Source: Anaerolineaceae bacterium
Lineage (GTDB): Bacteria; Chloroflexota; Anaerolineae; Aggregatilineales; Phototrophicaceae
Reading direction: 5' to 3'
DNA length: 64,000 nt
Assembly (NCBI GenBank): GCA_020634135.1
Contig: JACKCG010000008.1
Span: 1-64,000 of the forward strand
The notes below the pieces were generated by a model, which saw only the letters and a list, made by a program, of their open reading frames with translations, made no database searches and was not told the origin of the DNA. Made by a program: the position numbers and the translations under genes. Every line of letters begins with the position of its first letter. Position 1 is the first letter of the stretch. Shown here piece after piece: positions 56,032-64,000 of the stretch.

Positions 56032-57438
56032 CTAATCCGGCCAGCTATAGCGCGCAGTGTAGGTAATCACCGTCTCGCCGCCCGGCGGCACATCCACCCG
56101 GAACTCAATCGTCTGCGCGTCCAGGCGGGTATAAGCGTGCGAGACTCCGGTCAGTTCCCAGTTGCTCCAGCGGAACAGATGCTCCGGCACGCGCACTTCA
56201 ACCCTGTCGTGGTCTTTGCGGCTCCGCAGCCGGATTTCCCAGGTTTCTTCCAGGGTGTTCTTCTGGATTCTGCGGAAATTCAGTTGGCGACGCTCGCCCA
56301 CCAGATCGAAGGCCTTGCCGAGTTCAAAGGACACAATTTCACCTCTGGGCGTGTGTTTGACCTGGTTTTCGCCGATCAGAATCGCCGCGCCATCGGCGTC
56401 CTGCTGGTAGACGCGCATCCGGCCTTCCGGCAGGTCAGCGTCCAGGCCATCTTCCGCCCCCGTGCTGAATTCGAGCCACGTCTGTACATGGGTGATGTCC
56501 GCCTGTCCATAGTGCTGTTCCAGCAGTGGGCCGCGTCCATGCCCCGGTTGCCCAGAACCGCCATATACATAGAATGTATGAGCAGGGACGCCGTGCCGGG
56601 TGAGGAATTCGACCTGCTTGGTTTCATTATGCGCCAGCGTCACCGGGCGCTGGATCTCATACAGTTGGTACTCGAAAAACTCGCGCTGCTGCACCTGGGG
56701 TTCAGGCGACTTTGCCGCCCCCAGGATAGCCATTCTTTCGAACTGCTGCGGGCGTTTGGGCAGCCGCTTAATCTCCCCGGCTACCAGCTTCACCTGCGCA
56801 TCCTTGAACGCCCCGCCGCTGGTATTCTGGAAAGTCACCCACCCGCCGAAATCGAGCGAACGGTTATCCGCCGCCAGCAGGAGGTTATAGTCGGCTGTCC
56901 AGTTCAGCCCGCCCGTCAGGTAAGTGAGTTCCACCTGCTGCGTCCCGGTCTGGGCGCTGTGCAGCAGCCAGCGCAGCGTCGGGCGCGTCATGAGGCCGTC
57001 CGGCAGAGTCGGGAAGCGCATATCGCGGATTTTCCCGGCGTGGACATAGGCAATCTGTCCGTCGCTCTGGCGCAGGATAAGCGCGTCATCGGCAGCGCCC
57101 ATACGGCGCAACTGCTCATCCGGCACAGCCAGGAGCTGCCCGACAAAGCGCGTGCCGTCTTCAACACTGACTTCAATGGTTGCTTCCAGGTAACGCTTGA
57201 GCAGCGACGCCCCATTGACGAGGTCAAAAAGGAAATTCTGCTCCAGCACAACCGTGCCGGTGGGATCGGTCAGCGAGGCGAAGGTGACGGATGTAGCCTC
57301 TATCTGTGCGGTGACATCGGTGATGTCCAGCGTATTCAGTCCGGATTCCAGCGTGACCGTCCGCCGTTCGCGGACAAGCGACGTGCCCTTGTTATAAATC
57401 GCTAAACTGATGGGGTTGGGATTCTGGGATTGTGACAT
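56032..57438 (-). CDS. DUF4139-domain protein
   Basis: 468 residues from ATG 57438, preceded by AGGAG; the frame runs further up without a start signal. N-terminal region SLAIYNKGTSLVRERRTVTL matches the start of the DUF4139/DUF4140 (mucoidy-inhibitor-like) family, and the C-terminal half is DUF4139: YLTGGLNWTADYNLLLAADNRSLDFGGWVTFQNTSGG and TYTARYSWPD. No signal peptide was found, so it may be cytoplasmic, which is unusual for a family often found outside. Function unknown; proposed roles concern beta-sandwich surface assembly. Confidence 0.82.
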   Translation of the reverse strand: MSQSQNPNPISLAIYNKGTSLVRERRTVTLESGLNTLDITDVTAQIEATSVTFASLTDPTGTVVLEQNFLFDLVNGASLLKRYLEATIEVSVEDGTRFVGQLLAVPDEQLRRMGAADDALILRQSDGQIAYVHAGKIRDMRFPTLPDGLMTRPTLRWLLHSAQTGTQQVELTYLTGGLNWTADYNLLLAADNRSLDFGGWVTFQNTSGGAFKDAQVKLVAGEIKRLPKRPQQFERMAILGAAKSPEPQVQQREFFEYQLYEIQRPVTLAHNETKQVEFLTRHGVPAHTFYVYGGSGQPGHGRGPLLEQHYGQADITHVQTWLEFSTGAEDGLDADLPEGRMRVYQQDADGAAILIGENQVKHTPRGEIVSFELGKAFDLVGERRQLNFRRIQKNTLEETWEIRLRSRKDHDRVEVRVPEHLFRWSNWELTGVSHAYTRLDAQTIEFRVDVPPGGETVITYTARYSWPD

Positions 57439-57577
57439 GAGGATACTCCTTACCTCTAAATTGCGGACGGTTCCCAGCAGGCAGGTAGCACTGATCGAAT
57501 CAAGGCAGGAGGGCAGGAGCAGCTCACTATAGATTCTACTCCTGAAGCGCCTGGTCGGGCAAACCTGGGGCAAGCGC

Positions 57578-57613
57578 AAAAATAAGGCGAGGCCGGTGGT
57601 GTGCCGGCCCCGC
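57578..57613 (-). terminator. Rho-independent terminator of the FAS1 protein gene
   Basis: On the minus strand GCGGGGCCGG (57613-57604), loop CACACCA, CCGGCCTCGC (57596-57587), then CTTATTTTT. It follows the stop at 57647 by about 34 bp. Confidence 0.75.
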
Positions 57614-57646
57614 GCTATGGAGAGGAGAGAACTTACGTATTGTGTG

Positions 57647-58663
57647 TTACTCGGAGGGCGGCAGCAGCACCGCGTCAATGACATGGATCACACCGTTGGC
57701 GGCGTCAATGTCGGTCACGATGATCTGCGCGTCATTGACGAACACGTTGCCGTCTTCGTCCGCCGTGATGGTGTACTGGGCGCCTTCCAGCGCGGTATCC
57801 ACCATCAGGCCTTCTTCGCCAGCGTCGGCCAGCAGGGCGGCCACGTCACCGGAGTACACCGCCGCCGGAACAACATGGTACAGCAGGATGTTGGTCAGCA
57901 GCGCCTGGTCAGCGATGACGGCGTTCAGGGTATCCTCACCCAGGGCGGCGAAGGCATCGTCGGTGGGGGCGAACACGGTCAGCGCGGCTTCCGGGTCGGA
58001 AAGTGTTTCCAGCACGGCGGGATCAGCAGCGCCAACAGCCGCCAGCAGGGTGGTGAACTGAGCATCTTCTTCCATGCCCGCCGCCTCGACAACGATTTCA
58101 GCAATCGTGCGGCTTTCCGGCAGGATCACGGCATCAATCACATGGATCACGCCGTTGCTGGCTTCAATATCCACCATGTCGAGGTTCAGGTGAGCGCCGT
58201 TGACGGTGATGCCACCCATATCGTCCTGGGCGATGTCAATGTACTGGCCGTTGAGCGACTGCACACCGAACGCGCCATCGTTGGCTTCCAGGGCGGCCAC
58301 GACATCAGCCGACATAACCTTGCCTTCAACCACATGGAACAGCAGGATTCCGGTCAGCGCCTCGGTATCGGCCAGCACACCGGCAAAGGCCTCTTCGCCC
58401 AGGGCCTCGGCCAGGGCGGCGAACGCGGCGTCAGTGGGGGCGAACACGGTCAGCGAAGCGTCAGGGTTAGACAGCGCTTCGACAACCGCCGGGTCAGCGG
58501 CCTGCACGGCGGCCAGCAGCGTTGCGAACTCAGGTGCGTCGGCGCTGGCGGAGGCGATCACGATGTCGGCAATCGTTCCGGGCATATCCTGGGCGCTGGC
58601 GGCGAATACACCCACCAGGAGTGAAGCCAGTACCAGCAGCGTTACAAGAAATTTGCGATTCAT
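57647..58663 (-). CDS. Secreted protein with two FAS1 (fasciclin) domains
   Basis: 338 residues. Signal peptide MNRKFLVTLLVLASLLVGVFAASAQ, no lipobox. Two FAS1 repeats, about 28-180 and 190-335, each with the H1 block (SLTVFAPTDAAFAAL and ALTVFAPTDDAFAAL) and the H2 block (NGVIHVIDAVILP and NGVIHVIDAVLLP). FAS1 domains mediate adhesion or polymer binding at the cell surface. AAGGAG precedes ATG 58663. An inverted repeat (58710-58728) near its promoter region suggests regulation. It is a single-gene unit with its own terminator. Confidence 0.93.
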   Translation of the reverse strand: MNRKFLVTLLVLASLLVGVFAASAQDMPGTIADIVIASASADAPEFATLLAAVQAADPAVVEALSNPDASLTVFAPTDAAFAALAEALGEEAFAGVLADTEALTGILLFHVVEGKVMSADVVAALEANDGAFGVQSLNGQYIDIAQDDMGGITVNGAHLNLDMVDIEASNGVIHVIDAVILPESRTIAEIVVEAAGMEEDAQFTTLLAAVGAADPAVLETLSDPEAALTVFAPTDDAFAALGEDTLNAVIADQALLTNILLYHVVPAAVYSGDVAALLADAGEEGLMVDTALEGAQYTITADEDGNVFVNDAQIIVTDIDAANGVIHVIDAVLLPPSE

Positions 58664-58709
58664 CTTACAGCAGCTCCTTCGATATACTTGGACAATTTAT
58701 AGCCAAAAC

Positions 58710-58728
58710 TTGTTCAAATCATGAACAA
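58710..58728. promoter_or_regulatory. Inverted repeat upstream of the FAS1 gene, possible operator
   Basis: TTGTTC-7 nt-GAACAA lies about 50 bp before the FAS1 start and just upstream of a TATAAA box on that strand. Symmetry and position suit a repressor or activator site. Confidence 0.4.
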
Positions 58729-58855
58729 TGTAAATAAGCCTGGCATGAATACAACCTGAGCAGGCGCTTAATACCCGGAATGCCGCCGGGATATTCCGGG
58801 TTGTGATGAGCGTGGGCGCGGACGTGCCGAAGAAACCAGCGCGCATGATTCGCAC

Positions 58856-58884
58856 TTGGCAGAGGAACACTCCGCGCTTATAAT
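58856..58884 (+). promoter_or_regulatory. rplI: Sigma-70 promoter of rplI
   Basis: TTGGCA (58856-58861), an exact 17-bp spacer, TATAAT (58879-58884). Near-consensus. Transcription would start near 58891, leaving a leader of about 70 nt before rplI. Confidence 0.8.
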
Positions 58885-58961
58885 ACCTGTTCATTTCTGG
58901 CAGATAAGATGCTCGTTGAACACTTTTTTGAGCATAATGAGATTGGGCGAAGGACATTCCG

Positions 58962-59579
58962 ATGAAAGTCATCCTCCTGGCCGATGTATATAATCACGGC
59001 GTTGCTGGTGAAGTTGTAGCGGTTGCCGACGGGTTTGCGCGTAACTACCTGATTCCAAAGAAGCTGGCGGCGAAAGCGACTGCCGGGGAACTGCGCCGGG
59101 CCGCGAAGTTGAGCGAGACCGCCGCGACGCGCCGGGCCGCCCTGGATAACAAGCTGAACGAACTGGCCCGCCAGATTGATGGGGTCGAACTTCTGTTTGG
59201 CCGCCGCGCCGCCAATACCGGCAAATTGTTCGGCTCGGTGACAACTACCGACATCGCCGATGCACTCAACGAAAAGACCGGCATTGACATCAACCGCCGC
59301 CGTATCAGCCAGCAGGCGCTGCGCGAAGTCGGTTCGTTTGATGTTCCCGTGCGCCTGGGTAGTGAAATTTCTCCGGTGCTGAAGATCGTCATCGTGCGCG
59401 AAGGCGAAGAGGCCGCTTACCTGGCCGCGAAAGCCGCCGAAGCTGCGGGCGATACCGAAGCTGCGGGCGATGCCGAAGCGGTGGCCGAAGTCGTTGAAGC
59501 GGTTGAGGTTGCTGTCGAAACTGTTGACGCGGTGGCTGAAGCCGCCCCTGCCGAAACCGGCGACGAACCTGCCGGGTAA
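58962..59579 (+). CDS. rplI: Ribosomal protein bL9, with acidic C-terminal extension
   Basis: 205 residues, about 55 longer than usual. The N-terminal rRNA-binding part MKVILLADVYNHGVAGEVVAVADGFARNYLIPKKLA carries the L9 signature, and the C-terminal domain (about 80-150) follows the usual connecting helix. Residues after about 150 form an Ala/Glu/Val-rich acidic tail (EAAGDTEAAGDAEAVAEVVE...) absent in standard L9. L9 binds 23S rRNA near the L1 stalk and aids translational fidelity. AAGGA precedes ATG 58962. It is not in the usual rpsF-ssb-rpsR operon here. Confidence 0.95.
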   Translation: MKVILLADVYNHGVAGEVVAVADGFARNYLIPKKLAAKATAGELRRAAKLSETAATRRAALDNKLNELARQIDGVELLFGRRAANTGKLFGSVTTTDIADALNEKTGIDINRRRISQQALREVGSFDVPVRLGSEISPVLKIVIVREGEEAAYLAAKAAEAAGDTEAAGDAEAVAEVVEAVEVAVETVDAVAEAAPAETGDEPAG

Positions 59580-59605
59580 CCCCACACCTGCACGACCTCG
59601 CCATC

Positions 59606-59637
59606 AGCCCCGCCGGTGTGATACCGCAGCCGGGGCT
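59606..59637 (+). terminator. Candidate terminator of rplI
   Basis: AGCCCCG (59606-59612) pairs with CGGGGCT (59631-59637), followed by GGTTTGGTTTAG. The T-tract is interrupted, so efficiency is doubtful. It is 27 bp beyond the rplI stop. Confidence 0.5.
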
Positions 59638-59646
59638 GGTTTGGTT

Positions 59647-59675
59647 TAGCCACACGGATATGGATTGGCTATAAT
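59647..59675 (+). promoter_or_regulatory. Candidate promoter of the RodZ-like gene
   Basis: TAGCCA (59647-59652), a 17-bp spacer and a perfect TATAAT (59670-59675), 65 bp before the start codon. Confidence 0.5.
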
Positions 59676-59739
59676 AAGGGGCAGGATTTGCCGCAGCGGC
59701 GGCTGATCCCACCTGAAAGCTGTTGAGGCAGATACCGGC

Positions 59740-61026
59740 ATGGATGCACAGGCGCTGGGGCGCTATCTACGCGAGACCCGTGAAGCCAAAGAACTGACAC
59801 TGGACGATGCCGAGCGCGTGCTGCGTATTCGCCGCCGCGTTCTCGAATCGTTTGAGCTGGGCGAGTTCAACCTATCCGATGCGTCCCCAGTACAGATTCG
59901 CGGGTTTATCCGCAACTATGCCCGCTACCTGGGGCTGGATGTCGAATACGTCGTGCGCTATTACGACGCGGCACAGGCCGAAGGACTGCCGCCAGCCCGC
60001 AAAAGTGGCAGGCGCGGCAAACGCGCGACCCAGCCGGTGCCCAGAGCGCCGCGTTCGATTACCGATACCAACCCCTCACTCCCGGCAATCCCATTGGAGA
60101 TGCGTAACCGGCGGCCTCCCCGGACGCGGCAGGTTCTCAGCACACTGGCGCTGCTGCTGGTCGCTGCGGCGGCGCTGGCGGTGATCGCCTTCGTCACCGT
60201 CCAGCTCATCAGCCCGCCGGAGACCCCGATTGACCCGGAAGCGCTGAATGTGAGCATCCTGCAGGCAGCTACGGAGACCGCTTCCCCCACCCGCCTCCCA
60301 ACCCTGACCAGCCAACCGAGCCTGACGCCGATTCCGCGTGTCCAGCAAAACTACAGCGGGCAGGGAGTGCTGGTGACGATTGAGACGGTCCAGCGCACCT
60401 GGATTCAACTGCTGGCGGACGGGGTGCAGCAGTTTGTCGGGGTCGCCAGGCCGGGGATGATCCTGGAATACCAGGCGCAGGACACAATCACGGTGACGGC
60501 CAGTAATGCCGAGGCGTTGATCGTGACCTATAACGGCAGGCCGCAGGGGTTATTCGGCGGGCGCGGCCAGAAAGTGGATATTATCTTCGGGCTGAACGGC
60601 CAGATCAACGTGAGTTCCGGCCCTGGTTTCGAGCCGACTTCCGAGTTCGGGCCGACTCCGCTGCCCACTTCGGCGGTAGATGTGGGCGCGCTGGTGGCAG
60701 CGCTCACGCCGACACGCACGCCCGGCCCCAGCCCGACGATCACCCTGACGCCGTCCATCACCCTGACACCATCCAGCACGCCAACGCTCACCCGCACGCC
60801 GACAGTGACCCTGACGCCCTCCAACACGCCAACCGACACGCCGACTCCCACCGATTCGCCCACACCGACGGCGACGCTGACGCCCACGCAAACGCCAACA
60901 CCGACCTTGACTCCCACCCCCACGCTGACCCCCACGCCGACGCCGACGCAAACGCCGACGCCCACCGCCATATTGCCGCCGCGCTCCACCCAGGAGGGGC
61001 TGCCGCCCACCAAGCCGCCGGGGTAA
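59740..61026 (+). CDS. RodZ-like protein with Thr-Pro-rich tail
   Basis: 428 residues. An N-terminal helix-turn-helix of the RodZ type (MDAQALGRYLRETREAKELTLDDAERVLRIRRRVLESFELGEF...RGFIRNYARYLGLD), a basic linker, one membrane helix (about 132-156), then an extracellular DUF4115-like beta domain (about 205-290, VLVTIETVQRTWIQLLADGVQ...NGRPQGLFGGRGQKVDIIFG) and a Thr-Pro tail of about 95 residues ending in PPRST. RodZ links MreB to the elongation machinery. Here the tail is long and might be glycosylated. No mreB is near; a Mur ligase gene lies 1.4 kb away. Confidence 0.88.
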   Translation: MDAQALGRYLRETREAKELTLDDAERVLRIRRRVLESFELGEFNLSDASPVQIRGFIRNYARYLGLDVEYVVRYYDAAQAEGLPPARKSGRRGKRATQPVPRAPRSITDTNPSLPAIPLEMRNRRPPRTRQVLSTLALLLVAAAALAVIAFVTVQLISPPETPIDPEALNVSILQAATETASPTRLPTLTSQPSLTPIPRVQQNYSGQGVLVTIETVQRTWIQLLADGVQQFVGVARPGMILEYQAQDTITVTASNAEALIVTYNGRPQGLFGGRGQKVDIIFGLNGQINVSSGPGFEPTSEFGPTPLPTSAVDVGALVAALTPTRTPGPSPTITLTPSITLTPSSTPTLTRTPTVTLTPSNTPTDTPTPTDSPTPTATLTPTQTPTPTLTPTPTLTPTPTPTQTPTPTAILPPRSTQEGLPPTKPPG

Positions 61027-61139
61027 CGTCGTCCTTTTCGCCCGATTATGACAAGTGCAAACTAGGTCTCTGTTTCGCTGGGTCGCATCCGTTCTCGTCT
61101 ACAATGAGTCCGTCTATTGAGAGCGCGAGGAGCAGTCTT

Positions 61140-62345
61140 ATGCCCATATTAGAGCACTATCACGCCTTTGCCGGACGCCATTGGGAGACCGGGTCAGTCG
61201 CCAACGCAGCCGCCTATCAGGGTATGGTCGCACCCCATACCGGGAAACCACTGAGCGAGGCCCTGCTGATGGGAGTCGCTGGCGGGATCGTCTTTGGCTA
61301 TTTTACCTTCGACTACGCCGGTCATGATCCGATGCTGGCCTTGTTGACGCGCAACACCTTCGACCCCCTGACGACACTGTTTGACCGCATGGCCTGGGCG
61401 CGGGAGGTGCGCCAGACGACCAATCCCGGTACTGCCGTGAAGAACCTGGTGGATGCCCTGGAAAACGGCAGTCCGGCCATTGTGTGGGCGGATGTTTTCA
61501 GCCTGCCCTATAACAACCTGGCGCGGGAGGAAGAGAACTGGGCGATGAACCCGGTGGTGGTTTATGGCTACGACGGCGAAACCGTGTATATCGCGGATCG
61601 TTCGGGGCAGCCGCTGACGGTGACTGCCGGTGAATTTGCCCAGGCGCGTGCCCGCGTCAAAAAGGACAAGTTCCGGCTGGTGGTGCTGGACGCGCCGGAC
61701 ATGGACAAACTGCCGGGCGCGGCTCAGAAAGGCATCTGGCAGACGATCAGCCTGTACAGCGATCAGCCGCCCAAAGGCCGGAAAGAGAATTTTGGCGCGG
61801 CAGCCCTGGAGGAGTGGGCACGGCTGCTCACGAATACGCGGAACAGACAGAGCTGGACGCGCTTCTTCCCGGCAGGCAGCCGCCTGTATGCCGGGCTGAC
61901 GGCGGGCTTTCGCTGGATAAACGGGTGGCAGGGCGCGGCGGATGGCGCGGAGCGCGGTCTGTATGCTGACTTCCTGGACGAAGCGGCCATGCTTCTGAAC
62001 ATCCCGGACTTGTCTGCCGCCGCTGAGCGGTTCCGTGTCTGCAAAACCGCCTGGGATGACCTGGGGCGGGCGCTGCTGCCGGAAAGCACCCCGCTGTTAA
62101 AAGAAACCCGTGAATTATTGGAGCGCAGCCAGCAGTTGTTCTATGAAACCGGAGATCGCAACCGGCAGGAACGCTTGGCGATTAAAGACCGGTTGCGGGA
62201 ACTCCAGGCCGCTGCCAGTGCGGATTTCCCGCTCACGGATGCCGAAATCAGCGACCTGCACGCGCATCTGGCCGACCTCGTGCTGCGCCTGCGCCACCTG
62301 GAAAGCGACGCCATGCAGACTTTGCAGGCCGCCATGACACCGTAG
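61140..62345 (+). CDS. BtrH-like protein (BtrH_N and DUF4872 type)
   Basis: 401 residues from ATG 61140, with GAGGAG at good distance; a GTG/ATG further up adds an unsupported head. The start reads MPILEHYHAFAGRHWETGSV and AYQGMVAPHTGKPLSEALLM, resembling the BtrH N-terminal domain of butirosin biosynthesis protein H, a papain/C39-like acyltransferase that moves an acyl group from a carrier protein. The following VWADVFSLPYNNLAREEENW and YIADRSGQPLTVTAGEFAQA also fit. The C-terminal about 180 residues are helical, as in DUF4872. No aminoglycoside or NRPS genes are nearby, so the native acyl donor and acceptor are unknown. Confidence 0.72.
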   Translation: MPILEHYHAFAGRHWETGSVANAAAYQGMVAPHTGKPLSEALLMGVAGGIVFGYFTFDYAGHDPMLALLTRNTFDPLTTLFDRMAWAREVRQTTNPGTAVKNLVDALENGSPAIVWADVFSLPYNNLAREEENWAMNPVVVYGYDGETVYIADRSGQPLTVTAGEFAQARARVKKDKFRLVVLDAPDMDKLPGAAQKGIWQTISLYSDQPPKGRKENFGAAALEEWARLLTNTRNRQSWTRFFPAGSRLYAGLTAGFRWINGWQGAADGAERGLYADFLDEAAMLLNIPDLSAAAERFRVCKTAWDDLGRALLPESTPLLKETRELLERSQQLFYETGDRNRQERLAIKDRLRELQAAASADFPLTDAEISDLHAHLADLVLRLRHLESDAMQTLQAAMTP

Positions 62346-62394
62346 TACGCATGTTTCGGCGTGCTTCCGGGATGCGGGAACAAGCCGAACCGCC

Positions 62395-64000
62395 TCACCG
62401 GGCATACGTATCGGGCAGGTCGTTGAGGAACAACACCGTATCGCCCGGTTTCAGGTTAGCCTGATACCACGCCACCGCCTCGGCCAGCGTATCCACGACA
62501 TGCAGCCGTTCGGCAGGGAATCCGGCGTCGAGCAGCCCGGCTCGAACCGGCGCGGTCTGCTCCCGCCCGACAAGGAACACCTCGCTGGCGTACTGCGCGG
62601 CAGTTTTGCCAAGTGTGTGGTTTTCCTGTTCCATCCGGTCACCTAGCTCAATCATGCCGGGCGTGATGAGCAGCCGTTCCCCGCCCGTGTGCATCCCCAG
62701 GACGCGGAGCGCCCCCGCCGCACCAACCGGATTGGCGCTGTAGGCATCGTTGATGATGGTGATGCCCCCCGCCGTGACCTGCCGCACCAACCGGTGTTCC
62801 GGGGGCTGTAACCCCTTCACCCGAAAAGCGACTTCCTTGAGACTCATGCCTTCATGCACGGCAACGGCGGTTGCCAGCAGGATGTTGGTGATATTGTGCT
62901 GGCCGAGCAGTGCGGTAGTGAAGGTTTCGCTCAGTCCGGTTTCGCCATCGGTGACGGTGAAGCGCAGCCCATCCAGCGATTCGTGAATGCCGGAGGCGAT
63001 AAAGCGCGGGCCGTTTTCCGGCACGTCCGCCGGGTCCGCCGTCTTGCTGACGGCGAGGCGTGTCGCCGGGTAGCCGCGCTCGTACATCTCGCGGACATAC
63101 GGGTTATCCCAGTTGAAAACGCCGGCACCGTCCGGGGGCAGCGCCTTGATGATCTCGTACTTGGCTTTGGCGGTATTTTCCAGACTGCCGAAACGCTCCA
63201 GATGCTGCGGGCCGACTTCGACCACGATACTGATCGTCGGGTGGGTCAGGTCGCAGATCCCGGCGATTTCGCCCGGCACATACGCGCCCATCTCCGCGAT
63301 AAAGTACTCCACGCTGTAGTTGTCGGCCAAGTCCTGGTTGATTGCCAGGCATACGCCCATGATGGTGTTGTAGCTCTTGGGCGTGGGATACGTGCGGTAA
63401 CGCCCGTTGAGGATTTCCGCCAGATAGGTCTTGGTGGTAGTCTTGCCGTAACTCCCGGTGATGCCGATCACGGTAGGATGCACCCGCTCTAAAATGGCGC
63501 GGGCTTGCGCCACGAACCGCCGCCGGAACAGCGCTTCAACCGGCGTCATCAGCAGGTTGCCCAGCATTAGCGCCAGCGGAGCGCAGAGGAACGCCAGCAG
63601 TCCCGCCAGCATCACCCGCGCCCCGGCCAGCATCTCGCTTGTCAGCACCAGTGAAATAAGCCACAGATAGACGGCCAGCAGCAGCGCCGCCACGACAAAG
63701 GCCGCAGCGAGCAGCCGTTTCGCCCGCGCCGTCGCCTTGAACGGCTTCTTCACTTCGGCGGGGGCTGGTTGCCAGACCGCGACTCCCGCCGCCACCAGGC
63801 CGATCACACCCGGCAGGATGCTCCCCGGCGCTTCACCCAGCAGCAGGCCAAGCCCCATGCCAACCACCGCCCCGACAACCGGACGCCCCGGCAGCCAGCG
63901 CGAACGCTGGTCGAACAGCCAGCGCACATAGCGTCCGCTCTTATATTCTTCAATCTGGTAAAACTGAGCCTGACGGTAAACCCGCAGCCACGTCCCGCCC
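62395..64000 (-). CDS. MurF-like Mur ligase, cut by the window edge
   Basis: The frame is open to base 64000, so the start lies outside the window; 535 residues are visible. The first about 155 visible residues contain several hydrophobic segments (VVGAVVGMGLGLLLGEAP, LLAAAFVVAALLLAVYLWLISLVL, VMLAGLLAFLCAPLALMLGNLL). The ATP-binding loop GITGSYGKTTTKTYL, NYSVEYFIAEMGAYVPGEIA, VGPQHLERFGSLENTAKAK and INDAYSANPVGAAGAL follow the MurF order. MurF adds D-Ala-D-Ala to the UDP-MurNAc-tripeptide in peptidoglycan synthesis. The membrane-segment extension is not present in classical MurF, and suggests a membrane-bound, Chloroflexota-type variant. A GTG at 63927 is in frame but the upstream codons (TWLRVYRQAQFYQIEEYKS) look coding. 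Confidence 0.85.
   Translation of the reverse strand, partial: GGTWLRVYRQAQFYQIEEYKSGRYVRWLFDQRSRWLPGRPVVGAVVGMGLGLLLGEAPGSILPGVIGLVAAGVAVWQPAPAEVKKPFKATARAKRLLAAAFVVAALLLAVYLWLISLVLTSEMLAGARVMLAGLLAFLCAPLALMLGNLLMTPVEALFRRRFVAQARAILERVHPTVIGITGSYGKTTTKTYLAEILNGRYRTYPTPKSYNTIMGVCLAINQDLADNYSVEYFIAEMGAYVPGEIAGICDLTHPTISIVVEVGPQHLERFGSLENTAKAKYEIIKALPPDGAGVFNWDNPYVREMYERGYPATRLAVSKTADPADVPENGPRFIASGIHESLDGLRFTVTDGETGLSETFTTALLGQHNITNILLATAVAVHEGMSLKEVAFRVKGLQPPEHRLVRQVTAGGITIINDAYSANPVGAAGALRVLGMHTGGERLLITPGMIELGDRMEQENHTLGKTAAQYASEVFLVGREQTAPVRAGLLDAGFPAERLHVVDTLAEAVAWYQANLKPGDTVLFLNDLPDTYAR

Noticed and set aside
55762..57405. 547-codon open frame on the plus strand
   Set aside because: It lies opposite the DUF4139 gene, has no ribosome site or recognisable domain, and its composition is that of the complementary strand of a high-GC gene.

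Overview
The window is about 58-60% GC. It looks like a chromosomal segment of a Chloroflexota bacterium, probably close to the Anaerolineae. This is inferred from Thr-Pro repeat linkers in surface proteins (a lipoprotein at 13999-15435 and a RodZ-like protein at 59740-61026), large multi-GAF histidine kinases, abundant short palindromic repeats, and a mix of sugar ABC transporters with Gfo/Idh/MocA oxidoreductases. No rRNA, tRNA or CRISPR array was found.

Layout. 0.5-1.7 kb: dnaN on the minus strand, flanked by repeated palindromes and a decayed transposase. 2.4-6.3 kb: a multi-GAF histidine kinase. 6.6-12.2 kb: a sugar ABC uptake cluster (binding protein, two permeases, no ATPase) and two overlapping Gfo/Idh/MocA dehydrogenases, a likely carbohydrate uptake and oxidation module. 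12.2-13.8 kb: envelope-stress-like PspC and LiaF-like membrane proteins, then a 53-residue membrane protein with its own terminator. 14.0-16.0 kb: signal peptidase I coupled to a glucose/sorbosone-dehydrogenase-like lipoprotein. 16.3-17.9 kb: a REC-GAF-adenylate cyclase. 18-19.8 kb: a gene graveyard (TPR, possible HNH and Fic fragments). 19.8-22.0 kb: a paired small GTPase and partner gene, then a PIN/AbrB toxin-antitoxin pair. 22.1-30.3 kb: an exopolysaccharide sugar transferase, tryptophanase, an SDR, a PAS histidine kinase and a prolyl oligopeptidase, with fossil copies of the tryptophanase 3' end between them. 30.3-42 kb: a LuxR-NB-ARC-TPR regulator, two paralogous secreted proteins sharing an unnamed Cys-rich N-terminal domain, a LysR regulator, and a type IIG restriction-modification gene that carries an in-frame Y1 (REP-associated-like) transposase domain. 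42.3-53.8 kb: fructose-1,6-bisphosphatase, then a long minus-strand operon (BMP-family nucleoside ABC importer, ADP-ribosylglycohydrolase-family protein, PfkB kinase) that looks like nucleoside salvage, preceded by two M42-type peptidases. 54-64 kb: a STAS-like conserved protein, a sugar-phosphate isomerase-like TIM barrel, a DUF4139 protein, a two-FAS1 secreted protein, ribosomal protein L9 behind a near-consensus promoter, a RodZ-like protein, a BtrH-like protein, and a MurF-like Mur ligase that runs off the window edge.

The most striking observation is the type IIG enzyme. A 200-codon insertion bearing a complete-looking HUH/Tyr Y1 transposase signature sits directly before the methyltransferase NPPY motif without breaking the frame. 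The same gene carries two copies of a 20-bp palindrome that recurs in an intergenic region elsewhere in the window. Three MITE-like elements with recognisable terminal inverted repeats and several REP-like stem-loops show that small palindromic mobile DNA is active in this genome.
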